Both the position numbers and the translations under genes were made by a program. Shown here piece after piece: positions 1-8,092 of a stretch of DNA of 64,000 nt. The notes below the pieces were generated by a model. It was not told the origin of the DNA, made no database searches, and was given only the letters and a program-made list of their open reading frames with translations. Source of the DNA: Roseburia sp. (GTDB lineage Bacteria > Bacillota > Clostridia > Lachnospirales > Lachnospiraceae); contig JALEKJ010000017.1 of assembly GCA_022771695.1 (NCBI GenBank), forward strand, positions 1-64,000. The letters run 5' to 3'. Every line of letters starts with the position of its first letter. Within the stretch, counting starts at the first letter, position 1.

Positions 1-30
1 ATACTTCATATCTTGTGTTATACTTGCCAT
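1..30 (-). CDS. DDE-type transposase/integrase, N-terminal fragment
   Basis: Ten codons are visible, reading MASITQDMKY, starting at base 30 and running off the left edge. From memory this is the standard opening of a widespread Firmicutes family of helix-turn-helix plus rve-core (DDE) transposases, which usually continue with a tyrosine- and arginine-rich HTH. A good ribosome-binding site (AAAAGGAG, complement of 40-47) lies 9 bases before the ATG. The catalytic core is outside the window, so the family call rests on a short match plus the disrupted neighbouring gene. Confidence 0.6.
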   Translation of the reverse strand, partial: MASITQDMKY

Positions 31-101
31 GCGAGGATGCTCCTTTTGGTAGATTTGTTTTGTGGTGATTCAAATATAACATAAGAGCGGTATCCTCGCA
101 T
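29..101 (-). promoter_or_regulatory. Inverted repeat able to mask the transposase start codon
   Basis: A perfect 10-base inverted repeat (ATGCGAGGAT at 29-38, ATCCTCGCAT at 92-101) brackets the transposase ribosome-binding site. In a leftward transcript the distal arm would pair with the bases just before the ATG and with its first two bases, leaving the Shine-Dalgarno in the loop. Transcripts entering from the upstream kinase operon would carry both arms. Several insertion sequences (IS10, IS50) use this kind of fold to block transposase translation from read-through RNA; that role here is inference. Confidence 0.45.
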
Positions 102-106
102 TTTAA

Positions 107-1096
107 TTATTCAGTTGTAACACATGTATTGTAATCCCACAGATCTTTGCATAACTGGCTATAGTATATCAATAGCATGTTTAACGGTGAATTGTTACAA
201 TATATGATTGTGCTGCTATTGGTTAGCTGATTGATATAATTATGAAGGTGACTTTTTAATTCATCATATTTGTTATTGTCTGCGTAACTGCACATGAGCG
301 CGAGGTGATGACGCAAATCGTGTCTCATCGTCCGGAGATCCTGAATTTGCTGCTGAAAGCCCTGGTACTGCAAGGCTTGAATATCCAACAGGTTATTTTC
401 TTCTTTGAGCAGTATCAGTTTATTATAGGTAGCCACAAGCCTCAACACACAGCAGTAAATGAACAACTGACCGCAGAGTAAGAAAAACATGAATAATGTA
501 TTGAATGGGTCTAGCGCCATATAGACGCTGGGAACATCGCTTACATAATAAAAGATATAGTACCAGATGACATAAAAAATCACGGGTACAAAACAAAGAG
601 ACTTCCAGATTTTTGGGTCAACTTCCAATTGGTCTTCTTTCGGGTACCATTTATTAAGGGATATCGCGATTGGGATTAGGATGATAATTTGAACAATGAT
701 TGTGCAGAGCGAGTAACTCCAACGATATAATTCGTAGGCGAATGCTGGAAATAAAAATCCCTCCAGACATTTTGCAGCAACGACAATAAAGTTCGCAATA
801 TTATTGACCATCAGAAGCCGGAAAAGCGCCTGAAAAAAATTCACCTCGATGACGAGAATATAAAAAATTAAGCTGACAAGGGTTAGCGCAAGACTCAGCA
901 GCTGGCTGGAATAGTCTTTTATAAAGTAAGGGATGACTAAGAGGGCAGCCTGCAGGACGCTGGAGAGAGCAACCGTAAACAAAAGAAATTTCTTGGAGCA
1001 TTTATATTTTGAGCGAAAAACAAACAGGATAAAAATAACATATGGAACATAGTTTGTAAGGGCATGAAAAACTTCTTCGGCTAAAGCAGATATCAT
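107..1096 (-). pseudogene. GHKL sensor histidine kinase lacking its ATPase domain
   Basis: This 329-residue protein has about six hydrophobic membrane segments over residues 1-220, a coiled linker, and the H-box MRHDLRHH near residue 255 typical of AgrC/LytS-type GHKL kinases paired with LytTR regulators. Family members continue about 100 residues past the NSPLNMLL motif into the HATPase_c_5 domain with N, G1 and G2 boxes. Here the protein stops 14-20 residues after that motif, next to a transposase start, so the ATP-binding domain is missing. The start ATG (1094-1096) lies just after the regulator's stop and uses an AAAGGAATT site overlapping the end of that gene. It is probably unable to autophosphorylate; a residual sensory or phosphatase role is possible but not shown. 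Confidence 0.8.
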
Positions 1097-1098
1097 AA

Positions 1099-1818
1099 TT
1101 ACAATTCCTTTCGCGCTGATGAAAAAAGAAAATACCGGTATTCCTTTTCAACTTGCTTTTGTCTGCGTCGGCTGATTGTGATGGTAACACCGTTGCTCAT
1201 AGTAAAAAAGTCATTGTTCCATTCAGCGACTTCGTACAGATTAATAATTGTGCCTTTATTGCATACCATAAAATAAGGAAAATCTTTTATCAAAGCTGTG
1301 AACTGATTCAGGGCAAGGCGAGTCTTTAAAGCGGGCTCGTTTTTTTTATGTATCGTAATCACGTGGTTTGAGTATTCTGCGTATATGATATTGCGTAGAA
1401 GCACTTGCTGCTGATCCGGAAGCGAGACAAAACGTCGCAACTCAAAATCTTCAATATCGAGACGTTCCATCATCTGAATGATGTCTTGGGATGTCACAGG
1501 TTTCTGAATATAGTAGCTCGCTCCGACATTATAACTTTCGCAGGCAAAATCATTGCTTGTAGAGCAGAATACAATGCGAACATATTTGTTTTGCAGACGT
1601 ATTTGATGCGCCAAATCTATACCTGACATTTCACCCATAAAAATATCAAGAATGATTAAATCATATTGATGCAGCTCTTGCTTCTTTAAAAAATCTTCTC
1701 CGTTTTCAAAAAGGTCGAATTGCTTGATGGGAATTCCCGATTTCTCAAATTCGCTTACAACAAGTGAGGACAGGCAGTCTCGCTCGTAGGGATTGTCATC
1801 TATTAATGCAATTACCAT
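1099..1818 (-). CDS. LytTR-family response regulator
   Basis: A 239-residue regulator with an N-terminal receiver domain (about residues 1-120; acidic pocket D7/D8, phospho-acceptor D58 in LIILDIFMG, conserved lysine in IQKP) and a C-terminal LytTR DNA-binding domain (about 135-235). It is the first gene of a two-gene leftward operon with the truncated kinase; the genes are 2 bases apart. The start is supported by an AAGGAG site shortly before the ATG. The expected partner kinase has been cut by an insertion sequence, so the regulator may now be constitutively unphosphorylated or depend on cross-talk. A LytTR-style repeat pair upstream suggests autoregulation or control of the divergent operon. 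Confidence 0.9.
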   Translation of the reverse strand: MVIALIDDNPYERDCLSSLVVSEFEKSGIPIKQFDLFENGEDFLKKQELHQYDLIILDIFMGEMSGIDLAHQIRLQNKYVRIVFCSTSNDFACESYNVGASYYIQKPVTSQDIIQMMERLDIEDFELRRFVSLPDQQQVLLRNIIYAEYSNHVITIHKKNEPALKTRLALNQFTALIKDFPYFMVCNKGTIINLYEVAEWNNDFFTMSNGVTITISRRRQKQVEKEYRYFLFSSARKEL

Positions 1819-1895
1819 AATTCGTGCTCCTTGTATATTTAGTCAACAAAAACTTCCGATACTATCATACTACATAATAATAGAAAAACATGAGA

Positions 1896-1962
1896 ACCGT
1901 TTGAGTTGCTATTTGACCGTTTGAGTTAAAATGGTTGAATCAAAGCGTCAAAAAATTAGAAT
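1896..1962 (+). promoter_or_regulatory. LytTR-type tandem operator and promoter for the divergent operon
   Basis: Two perfect 12-base direct repeats (ACCGTTTGAGTT at 1896-1907 and 1916-1927) have a 20-base period, which is the geometry of LytTR-family operators (AgrA and ComE sites are paired repeats with a 20-21 base period). Eight bases after the second repeat is a good promoter, TTGAAT (1935-1940), 16 bases, TAGAAT (1957-1962), reading towards the gene at 2031. The layout fits activation of that operon by the adjacent regulator. Confidence 0.65.
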
Positions 1963-2030
1963 GAAATAGGGAGATATTGTAAAACATTATCGAAAAAAAG
2001 ACAAGTAGATGTTTTTTGAGGAGGAAAAGA

Positions 2031-2558
2031 ATGTCCAATGACGATATAAGAGATGTTTTGACAGACACGCTTGATGTACTAAAACATGATATTGCAATTT
2101 TAGAAAGATCCCAATACAAGTTGGGGAAAAGCCAAACAAAGCTCTACTGGATGAACATCAAAATGTCGAATAATGCGGAATGTTTTGAAACGCAGGAAAT
2201 TAAGAAAGGAGAAATTCTGTTTGAAAAGCTACTTGAATTAGAACGAACTCACAATGACGTGCAGGGGAAAATAAAAGAACTTATTACAGATATGGAAGAA
2301 ATAATACAAAAAATAAATCGCTGTGAAGAAGAGAACTTGATGGAAAGGGAGCAGAGGATGGAAGCCATATTGATGCTTATGAATACTTGTTTAGATCGTG
2401 CGCAGAATTATGTAAAAATGCAGGATGATGTTAGAAATGACATGGAGATATTGGAAAATTCGATAAGAAATAGAATCTCTAATTCGAAGAGATATGGGAA
2501 AAATAAAGTGGTGCAAGCGTGCTTAAATTGCTTTAAGGGAAAGAAATATGCAAAGTGA
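2031..2558 (+). CDS. Coiled-coil protein of unknown function
   Basis: About 175 residues, highly charged and almost entirely predicted helix: heptad-like patterns run from about residue 5 to 155, followed by a basic tail (KRYGKNK). No signal peptide or membrane segment is visible and I do not recognise a family. The ATG at 2031 is preferred over an in-frame TTG at 2016 because a GAGGAGG site sits 6 bases upstream. It is the first gene behind the LytTR-type operator and overlaps the next gene by 11 bases, so it is probably co-expressed with the downstream cyclase remnant and chemoreceptor. The operon position suggests a signalling accessory role, which is inference. Confidence 0.65.
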   Translation: MSNDDIRDVLTDTLDVLKHDIAILERSQYKLGKSQTKLYWMNIKMSNNAECFETQEIKKGEILFEKLLELERTHNDVQGKIKELITDMEEIIQKINRCEEENLMEREQRMEAILMLMNTCLDRAQNYVKMQDDVRNDMEILENSIRNRISNSKRYGKNKVVQACLNCFKGKKYAK

Positions 2559-2868
2559 TATAAAGCTAAGGCTGCTAGAAAAAGTAATAGATAAGCAATA
2601 CGATGCAAAAAGAGCAGCGTACATAGAGAAGGCAAAAAGAGGATTTGACAGACACAATGCTGTTATCTTTTTGGCTTATGGCGGATTCCTAATTTTGAAT
2701 AAAAGAAAACCGGAATTGATTTATTTTTGTTGGCTTGTCAGCGCTTTGTCAGTTATAGATATGGTACTTGCACACATGGATATGAAAGAGAGCAAGGAAG
2801 CTTTTGAATGTGTGTTACATTTTTCTACTGTTGGTGGTGTTGCTTTTTGGAAAAACTGTCTATCGTAA
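2548..2868 (+). CDS. Small membrane protein, probably the 5' part of a broken cyclase gene
   Basis: 106 residues with two hydrophobic stretches (about residues 38-50 and 57-75). It has a plausible AAAGGGAAAG site and an ATG that overlaps the end of the preceding gene. The reading frame ends at 2868, while the next frame (from 2804) carries on with further membrane helices and then half of a GGDEF domain. The simplest reading is that both pieces came from one multi-membrane-span diguanylate cyclase whose frame was broken near 2800-2868. Translation as an independent small protein cannot be excluded. Confidence 0.45.
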   Translation: MQSDIKLRLLEKVIDKQYDAKRAAYIEKAKRGFDRHNAVIFLAYGGFLILNKRKPELIYFCWLVSALSVIDMVLAHMDMKESKEAFECVLHFSTVGGVAFWKNCLS

Positions 2869-3493
2869 TGAACTCTCAATGACAGTTTTGATATGCTCCG
2901 CCGTGACGACCAGCGTATTGGGAATCAAAGTTTATACTTATGTAAAAGTGCTTCTGGCGGCTGTTCTTCTTGACGGATTGTTATATATACCTGTTTCCCT
3001 TCTTTTCCTAGAGTATGAAACGCGTTGGTTGATATTGGCAGATGATGTTCTGTTGTGCGCGTTTCTGGTAGGCGTTGCTGTTGTTTTTGAAAATTTGCAC
3101 TGTGATATTTGGAAACGGGAGGCGGAGAAGGAAGATTTGCTTAAACAGGCATTTGGAGCGGCAGGCATTGTTGCAAGACTGGGTGGAGACGAATTTTTAG
3201 CAATTATAAGTGCTTTGGATGTTCGTTCATTGATAAAAATGGTGCAGGGATTTCTGAATAGATATCCAAGAGTTATTAAGGAAGAGGTAAAGGTTTCGGT
3301 CAGTGTAGGAATTGCTTTAAGACCAGTTGGAAGCATAAAGACGTATGGAGAAATATGCAAAGAGGCGGATGCCGCTATGTATGAGGCGAAAAGACTTGGA
3401 AAAGGGAAAGCTTTCCTAAGTGCATGTTGCCTTACGGAAGAAATTGAGATTGCGAAGGAGGAAAAATGGAATGAAACTGAAGGAGCGTATTGA
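2804..3493 (+). pseudogene. Degenerate diguanylate cyclase (half GGDEF domain)
   Basis: About 229 codons give four or five hydrophobic membrane segments (to about residue 95), a charged linker, then an abrupt jump to IVARLGGDEFLAII. The signature RLGGDEF and the C-terminal half of the domain (VSVSVGIA, ADAAMYEAKRLGKGKA) are present, but the preceding 70-80 residues that hold the DxLTGLxNR motif and metal and base contacts are missing. The only upstream start is a weak TTG inside the previous gene's frame. A frameshift plus an internal deletion therefore make this an inactive cyclase; the half domain might at most bind nucleotide. Its 3' end overlaps the start of the chemoreceptor gene. Confidence 0.7.
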
Positions 3494-5168
3494 GAAGGTG
3501 GATATTAAGAAAAGACTTAATTTCGGGTACGGAATCGTTATTGCGCTGATGGTATTAGTGGGAGCGTTGAGTTTGATTTCAATGGTAAACCTTAAAAGTA
3601 GCTTAAACAGCTATATAAATAGTGTAGATAGGGCAGATAATTCCATAAAAACAATTCGGTTAAATGTCAATATTGCTGCAAGAAATATCAGAGAAATGGC
3701 ACTGTGCGATAACCCTGATAACTATGTGGCATACCGGCAGACTATAGAGGAAAAATTGGCAGAAGTTGATGATGCGTTGGAGTCGTTAAAAGAAACGGAA
3801 GTGCTTACAGACGAGGAATATCAGGAATATGTAAATTCAATCATTAACTGGGAAACGGTTGGATACGAAATCATTCAAGAGATTGAAAGCGGGGAACGCG
3901 AGGATGCTACACAGAAGATTTTGACGAAATGTGCGCCGGCATTGAGTGAACAGGTTGAAATTTCGAAAAAATTAGATGGTGAAGTGAATGTAGAAAAAGA
4001 GAATAAATTGCGACGAAATGATATTCTTTTTTACAGTGCAGCTGTGTTTATAATTATATTCATCGTTATGGCCATTGTTCTCGCAAAAGTAATAGCGAAG
4101 AAGATTGTTGATTCTATCACGGTGCCGTTAGGTGAGATAGAACAGGTTGCATTAGAACTGTCAAAAGGAAATCTGCATATTCAGTTAGAACATCGGTCTA
4201 ATGACGAAATCGGAAGTTTGGCACACAGCTTGAGAAAATCTATTCGTATATTGGGTAGTTATGTAGATGATATATCAAGAGCAATGAGCGAATTCTCAGG
4301 CGGAAACTTCGATGTTCAGCCGGAGGTTGAATGGAGAGGTGATTTTGTAGCTATTTTGGATGCATTTATGAGCTTTGAAAAAACGATGGCAGAGACGATA
4401 AGAGGTATTCAGAGAGTTGCAGATCAGGTTGAGAGCGGCGCAGGTGAGGTGTCGAACAGTTCAATGGATCTTGCACAGGGAGCGACGGAACAGGCGAGTG
4501 TGACGCAGGAACTTGCGGCTACCGTGGAAACTATTTCAGCGCAGGTGGTGCAAAATGCGGAAATGGCAAAAGATATCAGCAAACGGGTAGTGCGAACAGG
4601 CATAGAAATTAACGGTGGAAATGAAAAGATGCAGGAAATGGTTGGCTCGATGTATGAGATTAAGGATGCATCTATTAAGATAAGGGGTATTATCGATACG
4701 ATTAACGATATCGCATCGCAGACAAACCTGCTTGCATTGAATGCTTCCATTGAGGCGGCGAGAGCCGGAGAAGCAGGAAAGGGATTTGCAGTTGTGGCAG
4801 ATCAGGTGTCCATATTGGCATCCCAAAGTGCGGAAGCGGTGAAGGAATCTGCGGCGTTGATTGAGTCTTCGGTACAGTCAGTGGAAAAGGGCGTGCTGAT
4901 TGCAGACGAAACGGCAAAACTCTTGGAGGGTATTGCTTTCAGCTCAAAGGAGATTGTGGAAGATGTAAATCAGATTGCGAATACGATGGAAACGCAGGCA
5001 GATGCCTTTGGTGAGATAAACAAGGGTGTCGATCAGATTAACGGTGTTGTACAGACCAATGCGGCGGCTTCTGAGGAATGTGCGGCAAACAGTCAGGAAA
5101 TGAGCGGTCAGGCAATAATGTTGGGTGGATTGGTTGGCAAATTTAAAGTGGGAGAGTTTGAAGAATAA
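3471..5168 (+). CDS. Methyl-accepting chemotaxis protein with 4-helix-bundle sensor
   Basis: 565 residues. A first membrane helix (about 19-42) and a second (about 188-212) flank a roughly 140-residue helical extracellular region that resembles a four-helix-bundle ligand domain. HAMP repeats follow (about 213-330), then a long cytoplasmic signalling coiled coil (about 340-560). The hairpin tip reads [20 protein letters not shown], as in canonical receptors, but the normally conserved VADEVR stretch is VADQVS. The start at 3471 is chosen from a perfect AAGGAGG site. There is no CheW-type C-terminal pentapeptide tether. It sits in a degrading operon and could feed the chemosensory cluster at 26-33 kb. 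Confidence 0.9.
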   Translation: MKLKERIEKVDIKKRLNFGYGIVIALMVLVGALSLISMVNLKSSLNSYINSVDRADNSIKTIRLNVNIAARNIREMALCDNPDNYVAYRQTIEEKLAEVDDALESLKETEVLTDEEYQEYVNSIINWETVGYEIIQEIESGEREDATQKILTKCAPALSEQVEISKKLDGEVNVEKENKLRRNDILFYSAAVFIIIFIVMAIVLAKVIAKKIVDSITVPLGEIEQVALELSKGNLHIQLEHRSNDEIGSLAHSLRKSIRILGSYVDDISRAMSEFSGGNFDVQPEVEWRGDFVAILDAFMSFEKTMAETIRGIQRVADQVESGAGEVSNSSMDLAQGATEQASVTQELAATVETISAQVVQNAEMAKDISKRVVRTGIEINGGNEKMQEMVGSMYEIKDASIKIRGIIDTINDIASQTNLLALNASIEAARAGEAGKGFAVVADQVSILASQSAEAVKESAALIESSVQSVEKGVLIADETAKLLEGIAFSSKEIVEDVNQIANTMETQADAFGEINKGVDQINGVVQTNAAASEECAANSQEMSGQAIMLGGLVGKFKVGEFEE

Positions 5169-5175
5169 TAAAAAC

Positions 5176-5664
5176 ATGATAGAGAAAAATGCAACTTTTG
5201 GAGCAATTTTGGAGAAGTGTATTCAAATATTGGCAACCGAACGGGATTTTGCAGTCTCTATAAATCAGTTTTTGAAATATGTCGGAGAATATTATAATGC
5301 GAACCGCGTCTATATTCTTGAGTTTGACTGGAAAAGCAATGTGGCTGACAATACCTATGAATGGTGCGCAGAAGGCGTTGAAAAAGAGATTGACAATCTG
5401 AAAGGTGTGCCACTGGAATACATTTCTTCGTGGGTAGATAGGCTTAAATGCGATGGAGAAATCTGTTCGTCAGATTCCGTGGGTGACTGCCTCATGGCAG
5501 TACCGCTGTATAGCGGAAGCACTATGATAGGGCTTATAGAAGCAGATGGTTTGAGGAAGCATGCAAAAGAACTATGTTTGATGAGAGTGTGTTCCTATCT
5601 GGTGACGGAACAGCTTGGCAAAAAAGAGATGAATTGCTCACAGTACCTATTTTGCAGGAATTGA
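5176..5664 (+). CDS. Stand-alone GAF-domain protein, probable remnant
   Basis: About 162 residues that read as a single GAF-like domain: helix (AILEKCIQILA), a YNANRVYILEF strand, and the closing MAVPLYSGSTMIGLIEADG strand-helix. In related Lachnospiraceae proteins this domain precedes GGDEF or EAL domains; here the coding region ends about 25 residues after the domain. The start is uncertain because no strong ribosome-binding site is seen before the ATG at 5176; in-frame upstream codons overlap the receptor gene. It most likely represents the surviving N-terminus of a longer cyclic-di-GMP protein. Confidence 0.5.
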   Translation: MIEKNATFGAILEKCIQILATERDFAVSINQFLKYVGEYYNANRVYILEFDWKSNVADNTYEWCAEGVEKEIDNLKGVPLEYISSWVDRLKCDGEICSSDSVGDCLMAVPLYSGSTMIGLIEADGLRKHAKELCLMRVCSYLVTEQLGKKEMNCSQYLFCRN

Positions 5665-5689
5665 ACAGGAAAGATTTTTGCGATATAAT
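5661..5689 (+). promoter_or_regulatory. Promoter of the serine dehydratase operon
   Basis: TTGAAC (5661-5666), a 17-base spacer and TATAAT (5684-5689) form a near-consensus sigma-A promoter 33 bases before the sdaAB start. The -35 overlaps the last codons of the GAF gene. Confidence 0.65.
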
Positions 5690-5721
5690 AATTACATTCT
5701 TAAGGGAAGAAAGGAATACAG

Positions 5722-6387
5722 ATGAATCTACTTGATATTATCGGTCCGGTTATGGTTGGACCATCCAGCTCGCATACAGCCGGAGCAGTAAAAATTGGCA
5801 GAGTCAGTAGAAAATTGTTGGCAGAGCCGGTAAAGGATGCAAAAATTTATTTCCACGGGTCTTTTCAAGCGACCGGGAAGGGGCATGGTACGGATAAGGC
5901 TCTGATTGCCGGCTTGCTTGGTATGGCGGTAGATGACCCGGAGATTCCGAATAGTTTTGCTGTTGCAGAGAATGAGGGTATGACATTTATCATTGAGGGA
6001 ATTGATTTGGGAGACGTACACCCAAACTCCGTGAAAATGTACTTGACCGGAGTGTCCGGTAGGACACTTGAAGTCGTGGCGGCGTCTATCGGTGGCGGTC
6101 AGATTCAGATTTGTGAATTGGACGGGCTCTCAGCGAACTTTAGCGGTGACTACCCAACCTTGATTGTAAACAATGTTGACCAGCCGGGACATGTGACAGA
6201 AGTTGCGACCATGTTAGCGAAGGAATCCATTAATATCGGAACTATGCAGATTTACCGTACCGGGCGCGGCGGCAACGCGGTTATGGTAATTGAATGTGAT
6301 GGTGAAGTTCCGGCAGAATCGATTGCATGGTTAGAGAGCAGGGAGGGCATCCTAAAAGTGACTTATTTGAGCATGCAGGAGGTATAG
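5722..6387 (+). CDS. sdaAB: L-serine ammonia-lyase, iron-sulfur dependent, beta subunit
   Basis: 221 residues, normal length for the beta subunit of the two-gene clostridial enzyme that deaminates L-serine to pyruvate and ammonia. The SDH beta motif GPSSSHTAG is at residues 13-21, GHGTDKA follows near 54, and a C-terminal ACT domain (about 148-218) likely senses serine. It is co-transcribed with sdaAA, whose start is 2 bases after this gene's stop. A GAAAGGA ribosome-binding site precedes the ATG. In an amino-acid-fermenting anaerobe this supplies pyruvate to the butyrate pathway, whose final CoA-transferase lies 2 kb downstream. Confidence 0.95.
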   Translation: MNLLDIIGPVMVGPSSSHTAGAVKIGRVSRKLLAEPVKDAKIYFHGSFQATGKGHGTDKALIAGLLGMAVDDPEIPNSFAVAENEGMTFIIEGIDLGDVHPNSVKMYLTGVSGRTLEVVAASIGGGQIQICELDGLSANFSGDYPTLIVNNVDQPGHVTEVATMLAKESINIGTMQIYRTGRGGNAVMVIECDGEVPAESIAWLESREGILKVTYLSMQEV

Positions 6388-6389
6388 AG

Positions 6390-7262
6390 ATGTACAAGTC
6401 TTTGGAAGAGTTGTGTAGGATAGAAAAAGAGACCGGAAAACCGTTCTGGAAGATTGTGCAGGAAGATGACTGTAAGGAGCGGGGGATTACGGAAGCCGCA
6501 TCTTTTGTGCAGATGCGTGGGATGTACGAGGCGATGAAATATGCGGATGAACATTATGACGAGAAGTTAAAGTCTGCAAGTGGTTTAGTTGGTACAGAGG
6601 GTAAAAAAATGATGGAGGCACGTGCGGCGGGCACGTTGCTTTGCGGTGACTTTATTGGAAAAGTAATGGAGAAAGCATTAAAGACCAGTGAGTCGAATGC
6701 CTGTATGAAGCGAATCGTAGCAGCGCCTACCGCAGGCTCCTGCGGTGTTGTGCCGGCAGTATTTCTGAGTGTTCAGGAGGAGCGTGGATTTTCTGAGGAA
6801 TGCATGGTGGAAGCATTGTATGTGGCAGCAGGAATCGGAGGTGTCATTGCAAGCCGTGCATTTCTCTCCGGGGCAGCAGGAGGATGTCAGGCAGAGATTG
6901 GTTCTGCATCCGCAATGGCAGCAGGCGGTGTAGCGTATTTGCTTGGTGGTAGTGCAACGGAGATTGCAAACGCAGCAGCGCTCGCATTGAAAAGTTTAAT
7001 TGGTCTTGCATGTGATCCGGTAGCGGGTCTGGTGGAAGTGCCTTGTGTGAAAAGAAATGTTTTGGGAGCGGTAAATGCCATGACATCTGCAGATATGACG
7101 ATGGCGGGAATTTTCAGCAAAATTCCGCCGGACGAGGTGATTGATGCGATGCGAAGCGTAGGGCGCAGCATGTCGGAGGACATCCGGGAGACCGGAAAAG
7201 GCGGTCTCGCCGGAACACCGACCGGAGTTGAAATCAGTGAGCGGATGTCACAGTTGACTTAG
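6390..7262 (+). CDS. sdaAA: L-serine ammonia-lyase, iron-sulfur dependent, alpha subunit
   Basis: 290 residues, the catalytic partner of sdaAB. Cysteines expected to hold the oxygen-sensitive [4Fe-4S] cluster are present in the motifs PTAGSCG, GAAGGCQAE and the CDPVAGLVEVPC segment. The ATG at 6390 is chosen because a CAGGAGG site lies just upstream and overlaps the beta subunit's end. The gene converges on the nucleotidyltransferase gene and the two coding regions overlap tail to tail by 29 bases. Confidence 0.95.
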   Translation: MYKSLEELCRIEKETGKPFWKIVQEDDCKERGITEAASFVQMRGMYEAMKYADEHYDEKLKSASGLVGTEGKKMMEARAAGTLLCGDFIGKVMEKALKTSESNACMKRIVAAPTAGSCGVVPAVFLSVQEERGFSEECMVEALYVAAGIGGVIASRAFLSGAAGGCQAEIGSASAMAAGGVAYLLGGSATEIANAAALALKSLIGLACDPVAGLVEVPCVKRNVLGAVNAMTSADMTMAGIFSKIPPDEVIDAMRSVGRSMSEDIRETGKGGLAGTPTGVEISERMSQLT

Positions 7263-8025
7263 GAAAGAGAGTTTGATTAATGTTTTCCTGCATCCAGGTG
7301 TAGAATTTGAGATTTAACCCTGAAGTGTCGGGAGTGCCCTTTAAGAACAGTTCTAGACTATGCATGAGAATGTCATTGGTATGCCAGAATCCTCCTTCAT
7401 GAAGATTGGCATAGGCATCCACTAACAGGTCATATTGGTCGGATGGGAGAATCTCGTTAGCTTTTTTTAGACCGAGAAAGGCATATTCCGGATCGACAAG
7501 AGAACGAAGCAGAATCGTTGCTGAGGCAAGGGAGTGATCTAGGATGCGTGCGGTCCAGGGATAATTTTTGCGCCGGAACGCAGAATCTGCTTCTACGAAA
7601 CCGTACAGCACGTTATGGAAATGGGAAACGAGTTCCTTCTGGGAGATTGGTTCATGGACATATGAATAATCAGAAAAAAGATGATTTGGGTCATAGCAAA
7701 CCTTGATGGGGTCGCTGTGATCCATTTTTTCTTGGGTGGTGGTGTACAAATCAATGTGGAGTCCGTTATCGTAGATGGCGAGCATTTGCAGACTGGCAAA
7801 CTGATTTTCCTCCGAGAATACAATGTCTCTATAGGAAAGAAGACAGTCGTATCGCTTGGATAGAAAGGCATCGTAGTGTTCCGGCGATGTGACAACATAC
7901 ATATCAATGTCAGAAAAGGCGTCGTCATCACCACGACCGAAGGAGCCCTTTAGAAGGATTGCTTCACATAGACCGGTGTCGATGATAGATTGGCTGATAA
8001 TGGAAATTGCATCATGTGTTCTCAT
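7234..8025 (-). CDS. Nucleotidyltransferase-domain protein (aminoglycoside adenylyltransferase-like)
   Basis: 263 residues. The N-terminal NTP-transferase motif GSFGRGDDDAFSDIDMYVV (around residues 25-45), with paired aspartates in SDID and a later acidic residue in HIDLY, marks a DNA polymerase beta-like nucleotidyltransferase of the ANT/minimal NTase type. A helical C-terminal region follows. The substrate is unknown; similarity to streptomycin/kanamycin adenylyltransferases is at fold level only, so resistance should not be assumed. The ATG at 8025 is fixed by a GGAGG site 7 bases upstream, which is itself part of the terminator stem of the preceding gene. Confidence 0.7.
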   Translation of the reverse strand: MRTHDAISIISQSIIDTGLCEAILLKGSFGRGDDDAFSDIDMYVVTSPEHYDAFLSKRYDCLLSYRDIVFSEENQFASLQMLAIYDNGLHIDLYTTTQEKMDHSDPIKVCYDPNHLFSDYSYVHEPISQKELVSHFHNVLYGFVEADSAFRRKNYPWTARILDHSLASATILLRSLVDPEYAFLGLKKANEILPSDQYDLLVDAYANLHEGGFWHTNDILMHSLELFLKGTPDTSGLNLKFYTWMQENINQTLFPKSTVTSAH

Positions 8026-8027
8026 AA

Positions 8028-8081
8028 AAAAATCCTCCGTGTCAAAATAGTAATTATTACATTTTAACGCGGAGGATTTTT
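8028..8081 (-). terminator. Terminator of the CoA-transferase gene, overlapping the next ribosome-binding site
   Basis: Arms of 21 bases (8028-8048 and 8061-8081) are complementary except for two positions that can form G-U pairs, with a 12-base, partly self-complementary loop; a run of seven T follows in the leftward direction. It lies 11 bases after the CoA-transferase stop. The 3' arm contains the GGAGG Shine-Dalgarno of the nucleotidyltransferase and the T-run abuts its ATG. A-runs on the other side make it potentially bidirectional. Confidence 0.85.
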
Positions 8082-8092
8082 GGGTGCAAGAA

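Larger units (their letters stand above)
1..120 (-). mobile_element. Left-edge insertion sequence (5' end only)
   Basis: The window begins inside an insertion sequence whose transposase reads leftwards out of the window. What is visible is the first 10 codons of the transposase, its ribosome-binding site and a leader of about 80 bases. The right boundary is placed near 105-120 because the kinase gene at 107-1096 loses family similarity about 14 residues before its stop. The exact terminal inverted repeat and target duplication cannot be set without the other end, so the coordinate is approximate. Confidence 0.55.

Noticed and set aside
2800..2870. Programmed frameshift joining the two cyclase pieces
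   Set aside because: No convincing slippery heptamer with a downstream structure is present, and the GGDEF domain is also internally deleted, so decay is the simpler explanation.
4424..4917. Antisense reading frames opposite the chemoreceptor signalling domain
   Set aside because: They mirror the low-complexity coding strand and have no start context; similar shadows occur opposite floA, cheA and mfd.
7234..8025. Aminoglycoside resistance gene
   Set aside because: Only the general nucleotidyltransferase motif is shared; there is no resistance context or specific subfamily signature.
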